Source: Paguma larvata
Taxonomy: Eukaryota; Chordata; Mammalia; Carnivora; Viverridae
DNA length: 64,000 nt
NCBI GenBank assembly: GCA_030068075.1
Contig: CM057829.1
Location: forward strand, 84,931,132-84,995,131
Direction of reading: 5' to 3'
The position numbers were made by a program, and so were the translations under genes. Positions 36,355 through 48,307 of this stretch are shown here, in pieces. Positions within the stretch are counted from its first letter, which is position 1. Every line of letters starts with the position of its first letter. Under the pieces are notes generated by a model. That model did not search any database and was not told the DNA's origin. It was given only the letters and a program-made list of their open reading frames with translations.

Positions 36355-36569
36355 TTTTTTTTTTTTTTTTTTTTTACAGTTTATTTATTTATTTTGAGAG
36401 AGAGAGAGAGAGAGAAGGGCAGAGAGAGAGGAAGGGAGAGAATCCCGAGGAGGGATTCTCTGACAGCACAGAGCCCCATGCAGGGCTCAATCCCATGAAC
36501 CATGAGATCATAACCTGAGCCGATATCAAGGGTCAGATGCTTAACCAACTGAGCCCACTCAGGCGCCCC
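36355..36569 (-). mobile_element. CanSINE, older type, antisense, long T tail
   Basis: A T21 run, GAGAGA tract and ATCAAGGGTCAGATGCTTAACCAACTGAGCCCACTCAGGCGCCCC head. The GATATCAAGGGTC stretch marks the CTCTTGATTT-type older subfamily. No clean TSD. Confidence 0.92.
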
Positions 36570-36589
36570 GCAGTGAATGTCTCAGGGAT

Positions 36590-38060
36590 TCAATGAACAC
36601 TTGCAATCATACCCTTAGTTATTTTCTTGTTGTTTTTAAAAATAATTTTAAAAGTATTTCCTTTTGAGGGGCACCTGGGTGGCTCAGTTGGATAAGTGTC
36701 TGGCTCTTGATTTTGGCTCAGGTTATGATCTCACTATTTGTGAGATCATGGCCCACATCAGGCTCTGTGCTGACAGCATGGAGCCTGCTTGGGATTCTCA
36801 ATCTCCCCCTCTGCCCCTCTCCTGCTGGTGTGTGCTCTCTCTCTCTCTCTTTCTCTCTCAAAATATATAAACTTTAAAAAAGGATTATGTTTAAACAATT
36901 ATCCTCCTTTTGTTGTATTTTTGGAATGCTTTTGAATCAATACGAGACCTTCAGAACTGACTCTAAGTTTTTTCTCATTCTAATTTTTTTTTCTTTCGTT
37001 TTAATTCTTTATTCTGGGAGATTTCTGCAACTTTGTTTTCCAAAACTTCTATTGGAATTTTAGATTTGGAAATATTTTCAAGATTTTTTTTCCTGCTCTT
37101 TGGCTGCTCTAGCTTCATAATATTTTCTGCTTTTGTTGTATAGATACATCTGATTCCTTAATAACTCTGAGATATTCACCATAATTTTTCTCCTGTGATC
37201 CTTTTTCTCGTATGCTTGCTTTGTTCTCTTTCTTTCATATTAGAAGCTAACCAGATATCCCTTGATCCATAGTTATGCATTAATATTGGAAAGTAAGGCT
37301 GACGAGAGATAATGGAAGTTCTTAGTGTACAGGTAGAATTTGTTCAATGTGCTTGATTTACAGTCAGTAATGAAGGAATTGGTCTTTTCATTGAAACACA
37401 TCAATATTTAGATTCTGTTCCCTGTGCTTAACTTTTCAGCTTCTGGAAAGAAGACTCTTCCATCTACTTTGTGGGAGCTATATCCCTGTGCCTGGAAGTC
37501 TGGGATCAAAGGGTCCCACCATTATGTTTCAGATTCCTCAACCACATCCCTATATTTAACCCTGTTAAATCTGTTTTGTCACTGTTTTGTTAGTTTTTGC
37601 CCCCATGTTTAGAGCCATTGTGGTTTTATTTCCCTTCAAAATATACATTTGGTTTGTTTTCTCTATTGTAGCTACATTGTTTTTAAAAAGTGGAGAAAGG
37701 GACTAGAAAACATTAAACCTACATACATTCTTTCAAGTAACCCTCTATTTTTAATAACCAAATTTGCAGAATATTCTGTGCCTCCAAATACTGAGCTTTC
37801 CAGGTACCACAGACAGGAGCTTCTTATCATTCCTTCTCTGTTTAAGCATTTAGATGGAGACTTCCTTGATGAAGTTGAGTCATTATTACTCTTCCATTTG
37901 TCTTCTGCTTTCTCTTGAAATTGTTGAAATCTCTCAACTGCTGATAATCTTCTCTGTTTCCCATTTTCTTTGAGTATTTAAAACTTTCTATTCCTTTGTT
38001 GTCATTTTGATGAGGTTAATGGAAGAAGATAAAACAAGTATATGAGATCAATCCACCATT
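36590..38060 (-). mobile_element. Old L1M 5' region, antisense
   Basis: T-rich sequence includes TGGGAGATTTCTGCAACTTTG, TGGAAGTCTGGGATCAAAGGGTCCCACC and GTCATTTTGATGAGGTTAATGGAAGAAGATAAAACAAG...GATCAATCCACCATTTTA. The last matches the antisense L1M 5' end (GGGAGGAAGCAGA...CAATCCGCCATCTT). Interrupted by the SINE at 36668. Confidence 0.6.
36668..36881 (+). mobile_element. CanSINE, sense, inside L1M
   Basis: Sense copy from GGGGCACCTGGGTGGCTCAGTTGG with GCTCTTGATTTTGGCTCAGG (older type) and a CTCTCTCTCAAAATATATAAAC tail. It lies head to head with the antisense copy ending at 36569. Confidence 0.95.
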
Positions 38061-38262
38061 TTAATAGAATATTACTTTATTAATTTTCCAGATAATGGCA
38101 CCATCAGTTTGCCTTCTAATATATAGACAAATGTTGCTAAGAGCTTATTTCTAGTGTAAAAATATGACCTCAGTCAGAAAAAGGAGGATAACCAGAACTG
38201 GAATTTTAGTTCCTACTCTGTATGAAAGGACTAAGAACTCTCCTACAATAAGAAGTCACTGT

Positions 38263-38484
38263 GGGGCACCTGGGTGGTCCAGTCAGTTAAGCATCCGACT
38301 TTGGCTCAGGTCATGATCTCATAGTTTGTGAGTTTGAGCCCCATGTTGGGCTCTGTGCTGACAGCTCAGAGCCTGGAGCCTGCTTCAGATTCCGGGTCTC
38401 CGTCTCTCTCTGCCCCTCCACAGCTTGCACTCTGTCTCCCACTGTCTCAAAAATAAAAATAAAACATTAAAAACAATTAAAAAA
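38263..38484 (+). mobile_element. CanSINE, sense, 16-bp TSD
   Basis: Sense copy with flanks aataagaagtcactgt (38247-38262) and aataagaagtcgctat (38485-38500), 14 of 16 identical. The middle GCTCTGTGCTGACAGCTCAGAGCCTGG is intact. Confidence 0.96.
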
Positions 38485-38500
38485 AATAAGAAGTCGCTAT

Positions 38501-39515
38501 GAAAAAAAGGTCCTATGGAAGTCCATTGGCATGAAGGGAATGACAATGATGTATTTGAAGGTTTTAGGAAAAGTAGTTGCTAAATTTAACGAACTCTGAG
38601 AAAATGAAAGTCCATTGTGGGAAAACAAAAATGGACCCAGCTATAATAAATGGAGAAACAATTATGATCTTCACCAAAAAGAAAGCCCTTACCTTTACAA
38701 CAATGTATCTGTCAATGTTAATATTGTACTTTAGGAATTAGCATAAACCCAGGCTACTAAATATCAAAAGAAACACAAATTTGCATGTATTTATGCCCTA
38801 AAATTGTTTTTAGAATTGTATTTAAACAAATCCTGATGAATAAAATATTCTTGGAACAATTATTCAACATTTTATTTACTCGTTGCTGTGATCTATTTGT
38901 CAGTAGTTCTCACAAATAGAGCTTAACCATACTTCTAAAACAAAAGCCAGAAAATATGACATAATAATTATTGAAAAATGTTTATTTATAAGAGAATATT
39001 TAAGTGTAGTTCTGTGTAACCTCTTTAATACCCATCTAGAATCCGGGACTCATTTTAGTAGACCTTGCATAAGAGCAGTGAGGAGATCAATAAAATGAAA
39101 TTTTCAGGTGCATTTTTCCATGCCTAAAGCAATTTAGTGAAAGAAAAATGGACTGAAATGAAGCAAAAACAAACAAAAAATCTATTTGCCTATTTATTAA
39201 ATATACGTATACTTTGCCTATTCCAAAAACTAATTTAAAGTAAATTATTGCAAATAAATCACTGTATAGAGAAAATTATGCTTGCCCCAAATAAGGTGTT
39301 CAAATGTTCTAACGACTATTAAAATAAACATATCTCATCTTTGAATAGTGGAGAACCACATCTTGGCCATGCGTCATCTTCCTTTAAAATCCACTCTCTT
39401 CCCTGACGATTGCATCTAGTTACGTTGTTTAGTATGAATGCCATTCATATGCCCTTCTTTGTGTCACCAGCCCTGACAAATATCTTTGACTCAAAACTCA
39501 TGTAATTCACAGCCA
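38501..39515. other. Single-copy AT-rich DNA, nothing recognised
   Basis: No repeat or gene signature was identified. Confidence 0.4.
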
Positions 39516-39519
39516 GCTT

Positions 39520-39800
39520 AACATCTTGGGTGTGTCTATTACACATCTCAAAAATGGTATGTCCAGATCAGAAATATAACTTCAGTGGTAAATATGTTCC
39601 TCATTTAAATACCAGTGGGAATATATACTGCTTTTTCAAGCCCCAATTCTGGGATTCTTTCTTCATACTACATTTTCACTCATTTTGTACCGACAACCCA
39701 TCATAGAGTCTTACCAACAGTAACACGAAAATATATATCAAATCTGTTCATTCTTTCCATCCTCATTGCTAAACTCCTAATCAAATTACAGTCATTTATT
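39520..39800 (+). repeat. LINE L2 fragment, sense
   Basis: GGTGTGTCTATTACACATCTCAAAAATGGTATGTCCAGATCAGAA matches L2 'GGATGTCTAATAGGCATCTCAAACTTAACATGTCCAAAAC'. Further on, TATATATCAAATCTGTTCATTCTTTCCATCCTCATTGC matches its later part. Confidence 0.55.
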
Positions 39801-39989
39801 TTTATTTTGTTTTAATATCTGTGGAATATTTCACCAAAGAAATATGTAAACTGTATATGTAAAGTTTAAGAAATATTTTTCAATTAACATCCAGTTTCAG
39901 AAATAGAACAATAACAACTGAATACTTCAAATGTCCTCACTGATCGATTTGTCCTCCATTTGTCCCACAGGTAACCCACTATCCTAAAT

Positions 39990-41960
39990 CATATGCTCAT
40001 AATTTCTTGTTTTTTTAAATATCCCCTTTCTATATATTCACTCTAGATAATATATTGTCGAGTTTTATTTTTGAACTTTTCATAAAGGAGTTGTATGGTA
40101 TACATTCTCCTGCAACTTGTTTTCTCTCAGTATCTGTTATGTGAGATTTGACTGTATTGCTGTGTAGGTTTGTAGTTCATGCACTTTCATGCTTTACGCT
40201 AGGCAATTGTTTAGGATCGCACAATTCACATATTGATTATAATTTGTGCAAAGTTTTGGATGGTGTCCAAGTTTTTCTTGATGTTTTACTGTTGTTGTTT
40301 TTATTAAAAACAATGCTGCCACATTATTGTAATAAATTTATTATGAGTACATGTTGGGATTACTCTAAACTACATATGGAGAGTGTAGGAACTAAATCTT
40401 GAAAATCTTGAGGTTTTCAAATATTCAAATACAATAGATTAAGCCAAACTATTTATTTTTGTTTTTTGTTTTAAGTTTATTCATTTTTTGAGAGAGAGAA
40501 AGGGAGCAAGAGAGACAGAGACAGAGACAGAGGGCAAGCAGGGGAGCAGCAGAGACAGAGGGAGACACAGAATCCAAAGCAGGCTCTACAACACGGGGCT
40601 CGAACTCACAAACCATGAGATCATGACCTGAGTTGAAGTCACACATTTAACCAACTGAGTCACCCACACATCCCCAAACTATTTAAATTTTTGTGCTAAT
40701 TTACCCTCCCATAACAGTGAATGAGAATTACTGTTCCTCTAGTCCCCCAACTCATTATTAACTCAAATTGTTTTTATTTCCACCCAACTGAAGAATATTA
40801 GGAGTATAAGAACCTGTCTCTTTGTGACTTAACAATTTGCATTTTGCTGATTAATGTGGTTAGGCATCTTTCTTATATATATGACCATTCGTGTTTCTTC
40901 TTCTCTAAAATGCATATTTGGTTATTTAAGTATTTTCCATTGTTGCTATTGCCTTATAATTATTGATTTGTAGAAAATTTATATTTATATTTTTGTCCAA
41001 TATAATTATAAATATTTTCTTTCAGTTCAGGTCATGTCCTTTTACTATTTGTATGAAATCTCCTGATAATAAATTATTTAAATTAACTCAAGCATCAGTA
41101 TTTTTCTATGGAATTTTGGTTTTTTGAGCTTTTAAGAGAACATTTCCAAACTTTGAGTCTTTATTCTTCTATATAGTATCTAAGGCTTTTAAAGTTTTGC
41201 CATCCACACTTAAATATCTAATATCTCTTAAGACAAGTTTTGTGAATGGCATGTGTAGGGATTTAATTTTATTTTTCCTTTTGAAGAGATATGTAGGGTT
41301 CCAACACCATTCCTTAATTCGTCGGTTTTTTCCCAGTGACTGTTAACATAATAGATCAAGTCTCTCTATATGCGTGGGCCTATTTTTAGATTATTTACTT
41401 ATATTGGTTATTTCTATATACAGATACAATACAGCCTTAATTATATAGTTAAAGCTTCACACAAAGATTTGGCTTTGCATTTGACCTTCATACAAAAAAA
41501 GGTTTGATGTTTTGTATAGCAAGTTTCTTTACCTGATGCTTCTAGAGAGACTTGGCTATTATCGCCCCTTTATTCTTTTATATACATCTTAAGTGGTTTT
41601 GATTTTCTTAAAAAGATTTTAAGTTTAAAGAAAATTATATCGAATCTATAATCCAGTTTTGGGAAAATTGCATCTTTAAATACACCGGGCCTTCTCATTC
41701 CAAAACACAGTATACCTTTCCATTTATTTAGGATTTCTTTCATGGCTTTTAATAAAGCTTTACAATTTTCTCCAGAAGAGCTTCTACATATTTTACTTAC
41801 CTACTTATTTTTGTTTGTTTGTTTGTTTTTAGATAGTTTATGTTCTTGGTTGCATTAACAAGGAGGAGTGTTGTTTTGTTTTGTTCTGTTTTTTCTAGTC
41901 ATCTAGTCTACCAAAGTGCTAGGAATAAGAGTGCTTCTAAAATTTCTTAACTGATTTCAA
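39990..41960 (-). mobile_element. Old L1M ORF2/3' region, antisense
   Basis: Antisense L1 landmarks run in order: AGTTTTGGATGGTGTCCAAG...AACAATGCTGCCAC, TTTGCATTTTGCTGATTAATGTGGTTAGGCATCTTTC, TAGGGTTCCAACACCATTCC, GGGAAAATTGCATCTTTAAATACACCGGGCCTTC and CCTTTCCATTTATTTAGGATTTCTTTCATGGC. No ORF survives. Interrupted by a SINE at 40456. Confidence 0.75.
40456..40675 (-). mobile_element. CanSINE, antisense, inside L1M
   Basis: Antisense copy ending CCAACTGAGTCACCCACACATCCCC. The TSD aaactattta is at 40446-40455 and 40676-40685. Confidence 0.95.
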
Positions 41961-41964
41961 TGTT

Positions 41965-42165
41965 TCCACTTTTGTCTCCCTACTGTCCGTTCTCTTCACT
42001 GACCACATTCTGAAATTTTTCTATTTATTTTTTGATGTGTTTGTTACCTGTCTTTTCTCACCAGAGCACAGCTCTCTGAGAGCAGAAACTTTGTCTTTTC
42101 TGATCAATATTGTATCACCACTGTCTAAAATAAAGTGGGCACTTTAAAAACTTGTTGAAGAAATG
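41965..42165 (+). repeat. LINE L2 3' end, sense
   Basis: ACTGACCACATTCTGAAA, ATTTATTTTTTGATGTGTTTGTTACCTGTC, CTGAGAGCAGAAACTTTGTCTTTTCTGATCAATATTGTATCACCACTGTC and GTGGGCACTTTAAAAACTTGTTGAAG match the L2 3' UTR and terminus. Confidence 0.65.
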
Positions 42166-42320
42166 GATTTGAGTCACATATATTGTTAATATTTCAGAAT
42201 GCATAAGTCCACACAAGGGCTTTACTTTTCTCATAAATAAATAGATTGTCTTGGCTATTAATTAACCAGGGTAGGCCCAAATCATGGAATTACAAACCAA
42301 AAAATAACATTTATTTTTTT

Positions 42321-42540
42321 CTTATATTTTTTAAACTTTACTCATGGAGAGAGGAGGGAAGGGAGAGACAGAGAGAGAGAGAGAGAAGAAGGGAGAAAGA
42401 ATCCCAAGCAGGCTCCACGCTGTCAGCACAGAGCCAGACATAGAGCCAGATGTGGGGCTTGAACCCATGAATGCTGAGACCATGACCTGAACTGAAACCA
42501 AGAGTCGGACACTTAACCGACTGAGCTATCCAGGTGCCCC
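42321..42540 (-). mobile_element. CanSINE, older type, antisense
   Basis: Antisense copy with GAGAGA tract, a small internal duplication (AGAGCCAGACATAGAGCCAGATG) and the CCAAGAGTCGGACACTTAACCGACTGAGCTATCCAGGTGCCCC head. Confidence 0.92.
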
Positions 42541-42949
42541 CAAAAGTTCATATTGATGAGCAGCAGGTAAAATAAAAATAAACTGATGACCATTTGTTTA
42601 TTCTCTTCTGTTTTCTGGATACATTCACTTAGAGTAGTTCTTTGAACAATAGGGCAGCCTGATAGTGTTGATCACAGATCTCCAAGTTCTGCTTTACATC
42701 CAGGGTTCCAGTCTCTCTCCTGCATCTTTGTGGAGTGGCCACAGACTTCCACTCTAATTGTATCAGAGTTCTTTATACTGAGCTAAATTCTGCTTCTCTT
42801 GAGTCACCATCATTGATCTGAGCCCTGACCACCAGATCTCAAAAAACAAATTCGACTTCTTTTGGCAAGATAACTTTTCAAGTATTTTAAAGAATCTATT
42901 AGGTGGTGTACTAATTTTTTCTCTCATTTAGCCTAAACATCTTTTTACT

Positions 42950-43060
42950 TTCATGCATGCATTCTTTCAGCTGCTATTTCTGGAGTGTCTACCATGTGCT
43001 AAGCATAGCAGAGATGAGCAATAATAGTTTGAGAAAACATTGCTTCTCACATGCCATTAT
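42950..43060 (-). repeat. L2-like antisense fragment
   Basis: GCATTCTTTCAGCTGCTATTTCTGGAGTGTCTACCATGTGCTAAGCATAGCAGAGATGAGCAATAA resembles the antisense 3' terminus of L2. Confidence 0.5.
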
Positions 43061-43690
43061 ATAACTCCCAGAATTAAGCTCTAACCTTTCAGGATGTACT
43101 TGTCAACTTAATAGGTATGTGGTGGAGACTTTGGGCTTCTTAATTCTACTTATAATGATGGAATCGTTTTTCCAAAAGAATACATAGAAACCTTGAAAAT
43201 GTTTTAAATGAGACACTAAAGTGTTTAATAAAACTAAAAATTACCGTATGGAAGATCATATCTTCCCATTTTCTTTTAACATCTAAAATAAGTTTGGGTT
43301 GATTCTCCAGAGAATTCTGTCAAGAAAAAGTCCTAAATTTCCTGGAAAAACCATCTGGTATATTTCAGAAGTGTTATGTACTTTTTAAACCTAGACTTAG
43401 CTCTCTGATGAAGAAGAAAGAATTTTTGGATAAAGAACTAAAACCAAAAATTACATCACATTTCGGTCTTCAATTTTGCCCCTAATCATCCTTGTCAGTT
43501 GAAAAATGCTTATCTAAATTTCCCAGAGTTTATCAATATACTTGTCAAAGCTTGACCCTAGCTGGATTTTAAGCTGAGTAACATTTTTTTGGAATGCTAA
43601 GTTCATTATAGTATACACGCATTTGAAATTGACTGCTCTAATACTCAACTTTTAACAAATTAGACCCTTAACAGATACAAACACATATCC
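43061..43690. other. Single-copy DNA, nothing recognised
   Basis: No repeat or gene signature was identified. Confidence 0.4.
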
Positions 43691-43713
43691 CATAGAAATT
43701 AGACTAAATGACT

Positions 43714-43927
43714 GAGGGGCTCAGTTGGTTAAAGCACCTGACTCTTGATTTTGGCTCAGGTCGTGATCTCACAGTTTGTGAGTTCGAGCCCCTCATGGAG
43801 CCCTGCATGGAGCCTCATTCTGACAGTGGAGACCCTACTTGGGATACTCTCTTTCTCCCTCTCTCTTGGCTACTCCCGCTCTCTCTCTCTTTCTCTCCCT
43901 CAAAATAAATAAATAAACTTAAAAAAA
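43714..43927 (+). mobile_element. CanSINE, sense, head deleted, about 20-bp TSD
   Basis: The sense copy begins GAGGGGCTCAGTTGG, so about 8 bases of the CCTGGGTG head are missing. Flanks agaaattagactaaatgact (43694-43713) and the same with one extra G (43928-43948) are a long TSD. Confidence 0.95.
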
Positions 43928-44084
43928 AGAAATTAGACTAAGATGACTAATAGTAGAAAAGTCATAAAACTTATACAGTCAGTGGAGAGGATTTGGGCTT
44001 GCAAATCATAGAAATTATCTTGAAGCCCCAGATTCTGAGAGTTGCATTACTCATACTTATCACCACATTATGGGCCTTAGTATC

Positions 44085-44345
44085 TGCAAGATTCTGATAA
44101 CTGATCTCTATTTGTTTCTTCCCACTCCCCATCGACACTCACTCTAATCCTTGATATATGCCATACATCTCTGGTTATATATGTATTCTTGCAAAATATA
44201 CATTTTTTGTGTGTGTACATATTTTTAAATTAATTTACAAGAAGATATTATGATGTATAGTATAATATTTTGTTCAGTTTCTTGTTTTACTAAGAAAGAT
44301 TTATTGAGGTAGCAGAATGTATGTAAAGATTTCCTTTGTTTGGCT
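44085..44345 (-). mobile_element. Possible L1M antisense fragment
   Basis: T-rich sequence with TACATATTTTTAAATTAATTTACAAG just before the MaLR element. It may belong to the same antisense L1M that resumes at 45060, but the match is weak. Confidence 0.3.
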
Positions 44346-44583
44346 ATTTGAAAAGACTATCAGACTCCACAGAGCACACTCGCCTAAGACTTATTTAAAT
44401 GCAATATATACAAGTACACAACAGAAAGAGAGTGCAGGCAAGCACTACAGGTCCTAGAGACATGCCACATGCAAGGCACCACCATCAGGAAAGCTTAAAA
44501 CAGAAGGTCCCAGGGAAGCCATTTGATGTCCCTTTGATGTTTGATTTTTTTTTTTTTTTTACTTGTTATTGTTGTTGTTGTTT

Positions 44584-44990
44584 GTGAACCAGGAGCAGCC
44601 CTCACCAAACACCAAATCTGCCCGCACCTTGATCTCAGACTTTCAGCCCCCAGAACTGTGAGAAAAAAAAAATATCTGTTATTCATAAGCCCATCCAGTC
44701 TATGGTTTTCTATTATAGCAGCCCAAACTGATTAAGACAGAAGTTGGTACCGGAAATGTGGTGCTGCTGTAACAGATGTTTAAAATATGGAAGTGGCTTT
44801 GGAACTGGGTAATGGGTCAAGACTGAAAAAGTTTTCAGAAATATGCTAGGGAAAGCAATTGTCATGAACAATGAAGGGTAATTCTGATTTGGACACAAAC
44901 ACAAGCCGGGCATATCAAACCCCAGTAGACTAGTTGCAACCATCAGTAAAAAACTGGTCCTGAGAGTCTCCAATACATCATAAATCTCAT
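44584..44990 (+). mobile_element. MaLR LTR 3' end plus internal sequence, sense
   Basis: The LTR part (to about 44739) carries CCTCACCAAACACCAAATCTGCC, CACCTTGATCTCAGACTTTCAGCC, CCAGAACTGTGAGAAA and AGCAGCCCAAACTGATTAAGACA. The internal part follows at once with GAAGTTGGTACCGGAAATGTGGTGCTGCTGTAAC and GGAAGTGGCTTTGGAACTGGGTAATGGG, typical of the MST/MLT1 internal region. This ancient ERVL-related element carries no viral genes here. Confidence 0.8.
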
Positions 44991-45059
44991 TACCCTTATC
45001 TTAGCCAAGAGTAAAAACCAGACACCATGGTGCTCCTGGAATAGTTTTCCAGTACAACT

Positions 45060-46180
45060 ATAAGTACATTCCACCTTCACAATATATATTTAACTTAGTG
45101 TTTCTATTGTTTGATAGTATTTCATGGCTTGCAGTCTTTAAGTGTTATTTTAGTTATTCCCGTAGTGATGGACATCCAGGTTGCCTTCAGTTTCCAGCTA
45201 CCATACGCAACACAGTGATGATTGATATTCATACATACCCTCTTGTAGACTTGTGTGAGTTTCCCTGAGAAACTCAAGTGTTGAATAGCTTGGCCATTAG
45301 TAGCGCAACCATATAACTTATTGTCCGTACTGAATAACTTTGATAGTGGAAGAGGGCATTATTAAAAATTATTAAATGCAACATGATCCAGAACTTGGGC
45401 AAACCAGATATGTAGTCTTCTGAATCATAGGTTGTATGCATACACTTAGTATACCAGCTTCTTCTCCAGAGAACGAAAAAGGTGCCTTTTATACACCCAT
45501 ACTTAGTATTTTCAAATTTCTAATCTTGTGATTTGACATGTTCAGTGTTTCTTTCATTTTCATTTATCTCCTCATATTTGTTAGCTTCTCTTCTTTTAAT
45601 TTGGATTCACAGCTTTTATTGTTTTTTTTCCACTATAAACATGCATTGGGTGTCAATTTTTGACTTGGAGGTTCTTTTCCCTCAATTTGTCACCTATTAA
45701 CTTCATCTTTGAACAGAAATCCTTAATTTTGATATAGAGAATCAATTAAGTTTTTAAAAAAAAATTTAATGTTTATTTTTGAGAGAGAGAGACAGAGCAC
45801 AAACAGAAAGAGGCAGATAGAGAGGGAAACACAGAATCCGAAGCAGGCTCCAGGCTCTGAGATGTCAGCACAGAGCCTGACACAAGGCTTGAACCCACGA
45901 ACCGCGAGATCATGACCTGAGCTGAAGTTGGACACTTAACTGACTGAGCGACCCAGGAGCCCTTCAATTATTTTTTTACCTTTAGTTATACTGTATGTAA
46001 TTTTTTTAAGAAGTTCCCCATCTTAAGGTCACAAAGATATCCTCCTATATTTTCTTCCATTAGCTATATGGTTTGCCTTTCATAATTAGAAAATATAATC
46101 CATTTGAACTTTGATTTTGGAGTTAGCATAACCTAGGAACCTAATTTGTCTTTTCTTATGAAAAACTCAGTTTGACCACA
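45060..46180 (-). mobile_element. Old L1M, antisense, interrupted by SINE
   Basis: GTGATGGACATCCAGGTTGCCTTCAGTTTCCAG, CTTGTGTGAGTTTCCCTGAG, then GAACAGAAATCCTTAATTTTGATATAG and, beyond the SINE, AGAAGTTCCCCATCTTAAGGTCACAAAGATATCCTCC follow the antisense L1 order. Confidence 0.78.
45749..45963 (-). mobile_element. CanSINE, antisense, inside L1M
   Basis: Antisense copy with GAACCGCGAGATCATGACCTGAGCTGAAG and head CTGACTGAGCGACCCAGGAGCCC. A short TSD tcaatta flanks it (45742 and 45964). Confidence 0.95.
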
Positions 46181-47252
46181 GAGTTCTTGACTTTGTTTCT
46201 AACCTTCAATCGGAAAACTAAGAAATCTTGATCTAGTAAGAACACTTGCATTTTTTCAGTTAATACTTTACTCTAGTTGGCCTCTCTTTTTAGCCCTCAT
46301 ACTAAAAGAACAAACTGCACCCAGGTATTAAAAGGCACATGGTAGCAGCAGGACCCTGTTGTCACAGAGTATAGGTTTCCTGCAAGTCAGGAGCACGCAG
46401 CCTGCCAATTTTTGTTTAGCACCTGCGCCTCCCGTATAACTGGCAGAGAGACACATGCCTTCTCAACACATGGTGATCAGAAAGGAGCCAAACAATTATG
46501 CATGTGGATGAAGATCAATTCTTAGCTTTTGTTCTTCCTGTAATACCAGTTTTTCAAAATTCAGCCCGGGTTCTTTGACGGAGGAAAATGCCACTCTCAT
46601 AGACTCAGAAACTAAGGTTGAACTTTTGCCTCCTTTTGGATTATTTGCACATATTTCGTTGTCTATTTTATCTTGGCTTTTTAACTAAAAGTCTTTGTTG
46701 TTACTTTTGAATTTGTAGTATACACTTTTAACTTACCACAGCCTACCTTCATGTAATGTTATATCACTTTATATATAGTAAAAGAAACATTACAATAGTA
46801 GATTTCTATTTTTCCCCACAAACTTTCGGGCGATTGTTGTCATACATTTTACTTTCCCATATGTTATGAGTCCTAAAATATGTTGTTTCTGTTTTTGCTT
46901 TAACCAATGAATGTTCTTTTATAGAGGTTAAAGTTAAAGAAAATTATTTCTTATCTATATTTTTATCACTTGTGGTGCTATTCATACTTTGGAATAGATT
47001 CAAGTTTTCATCTGGGATCTTTTTTTTTTTTTCTGCTGAAAGACTTCCTTTAACATATCTCGTAATAAAGATATGTTGGTGGTGAGGGTTTTAGCTTTTA
47101 TATCTCTTAGTAAATATTTTGTCTTTATTTTTCAGATTTTTTTTCTAAGTAATGCATTATTCTGGCTTTTAGTACTTTAAAGAATTTCTCCAATGTTGTT
47201 GGGTTTTCTTGTTTCAGATGAGAAATCTGCTATTATTCTTATTTTTATTCTT

Positions 47253-47322
47253 TTCTTTTCTTAGTGCAAAAAGGTGATTTTATTAAAGCACGGGGACAGG
47301 ACCTGTGGGCAGGAAGAATTTC
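47253..47322 (-). mobile_element. 70-bp retroposed RNA 3' end with 15-bp TSD
   Basis: Inside the L1M a foreign 70-bp piece is flanked by perfect repeats cttatttttattctt (47238-47252 and 47323-47337). Read on the minus strand it ends with TTTAATAAAATCACC, a polyadenylation signal, and then an A-rich tail. It is a strongly 5'-truncated retrocopy of a polyadenylated RNA. The source is unknown to me. Confidence 0.8.
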
Positions 47323-48094
47323 CTTATTTTTATTCTTGATATATGATAATGTCGATTTCCTTGACTGCTTTTAAAATCTTCTCATTTCATTTTTAAAAAT
47401 TTTCATTATGATGGACTTGGTACAGTTTCCTTCGTATTTTTTGTGCTTGGAATTCATTGGACTTCTTGGTTCTCTAGATGTATAGCTTTCATTGCATTTG
47501 AAAAGTTTTCATTAATATGTCTTCAATTTTTTTTCCTATCTTTCCTTCCTTTTGAGACTCCTACTATATTAGATGTATATTAGATAACTTAAAGTTTCTC
47601 AGAGCTGCTGATGGCTTGTTCATTTTTCTCTCTTTGTGTTCAGTGCTGAAGAGTTTCTATTGTTATATCTTCAATTTCACTCATCTGTCTTCTGCAGTAT
47701 CTAATCTGTGGTTTATTTCATTTAGTGCATAATTTTTTCATCTCAGAAATTGGAACTTTGTCTCTAGAAGTTAGATATGAGTCAAAAAATTCTTCCATGT
47801 TTCTAACATGCTCAGTTATTTCTTTATCTTTTTTAAATATATGGGGCATCTTATTTTCCTGCTTCCTTGCATTCTTTGTTATTTTTATTGGATGTCATGT
47901 ATTATAAAGTTTTACTTTGTTGGATACTGATTATTTTTGTTTGCCTATAAATATTGTTGAGCTTTATTTTGGAGCATATCTAAGTTATTTGAAAACTGTT
48001 TTAACTTTTCCCTTTTGAGGTTTGCTTTCAGGTTTTGTTAGATGAGAGCAGAACAGGTTTTATTCAAGGACTAATTTCATTCCCAATACTCTTT

Positions 48095-48307
48095 TTTTTT
48101 TTCCAATGTTTATTTTTGAGAGAGAGAGAGAGGGAGAACATGTGAGCAGGGGCAGGGCAGAGACAGACGGAGACACAGAATCCAAAGCGGGCTCCAGGAT
48201 CTGAGCTGTCAGCACAGAACCCTACATGGGGCTCCAGTTCACGAACCCTGAGATCATGACCTAAGCTGAAGTCAGACACTTAACCGACTGAACCACCCAG
48301 GTGCCCC
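48095..48307 (-). mobile_element. CanSINE, antisense, inside L1M
   Basis: Antisense copy ending CGACTGAACCACCCAGGTGCCCC. Flanks ccaatactctttttt (48083) and ccaatgctttttt (48308) look like a diverged TSD. Confidence 0.94.

Noticed and set aside
36171..36518. 115-codon ORF with FFFFFFF and REREREREG stretches
   Set aside because: Produced by the poly-T tail and GAGAGA tract of the antisense SINE.
44584..44990. Possible endogenous retrovirus with genes
   Set aside because: Only a MaLR LTR end and non-coding internal sequence are present; no gag, pol or env frame was seen.
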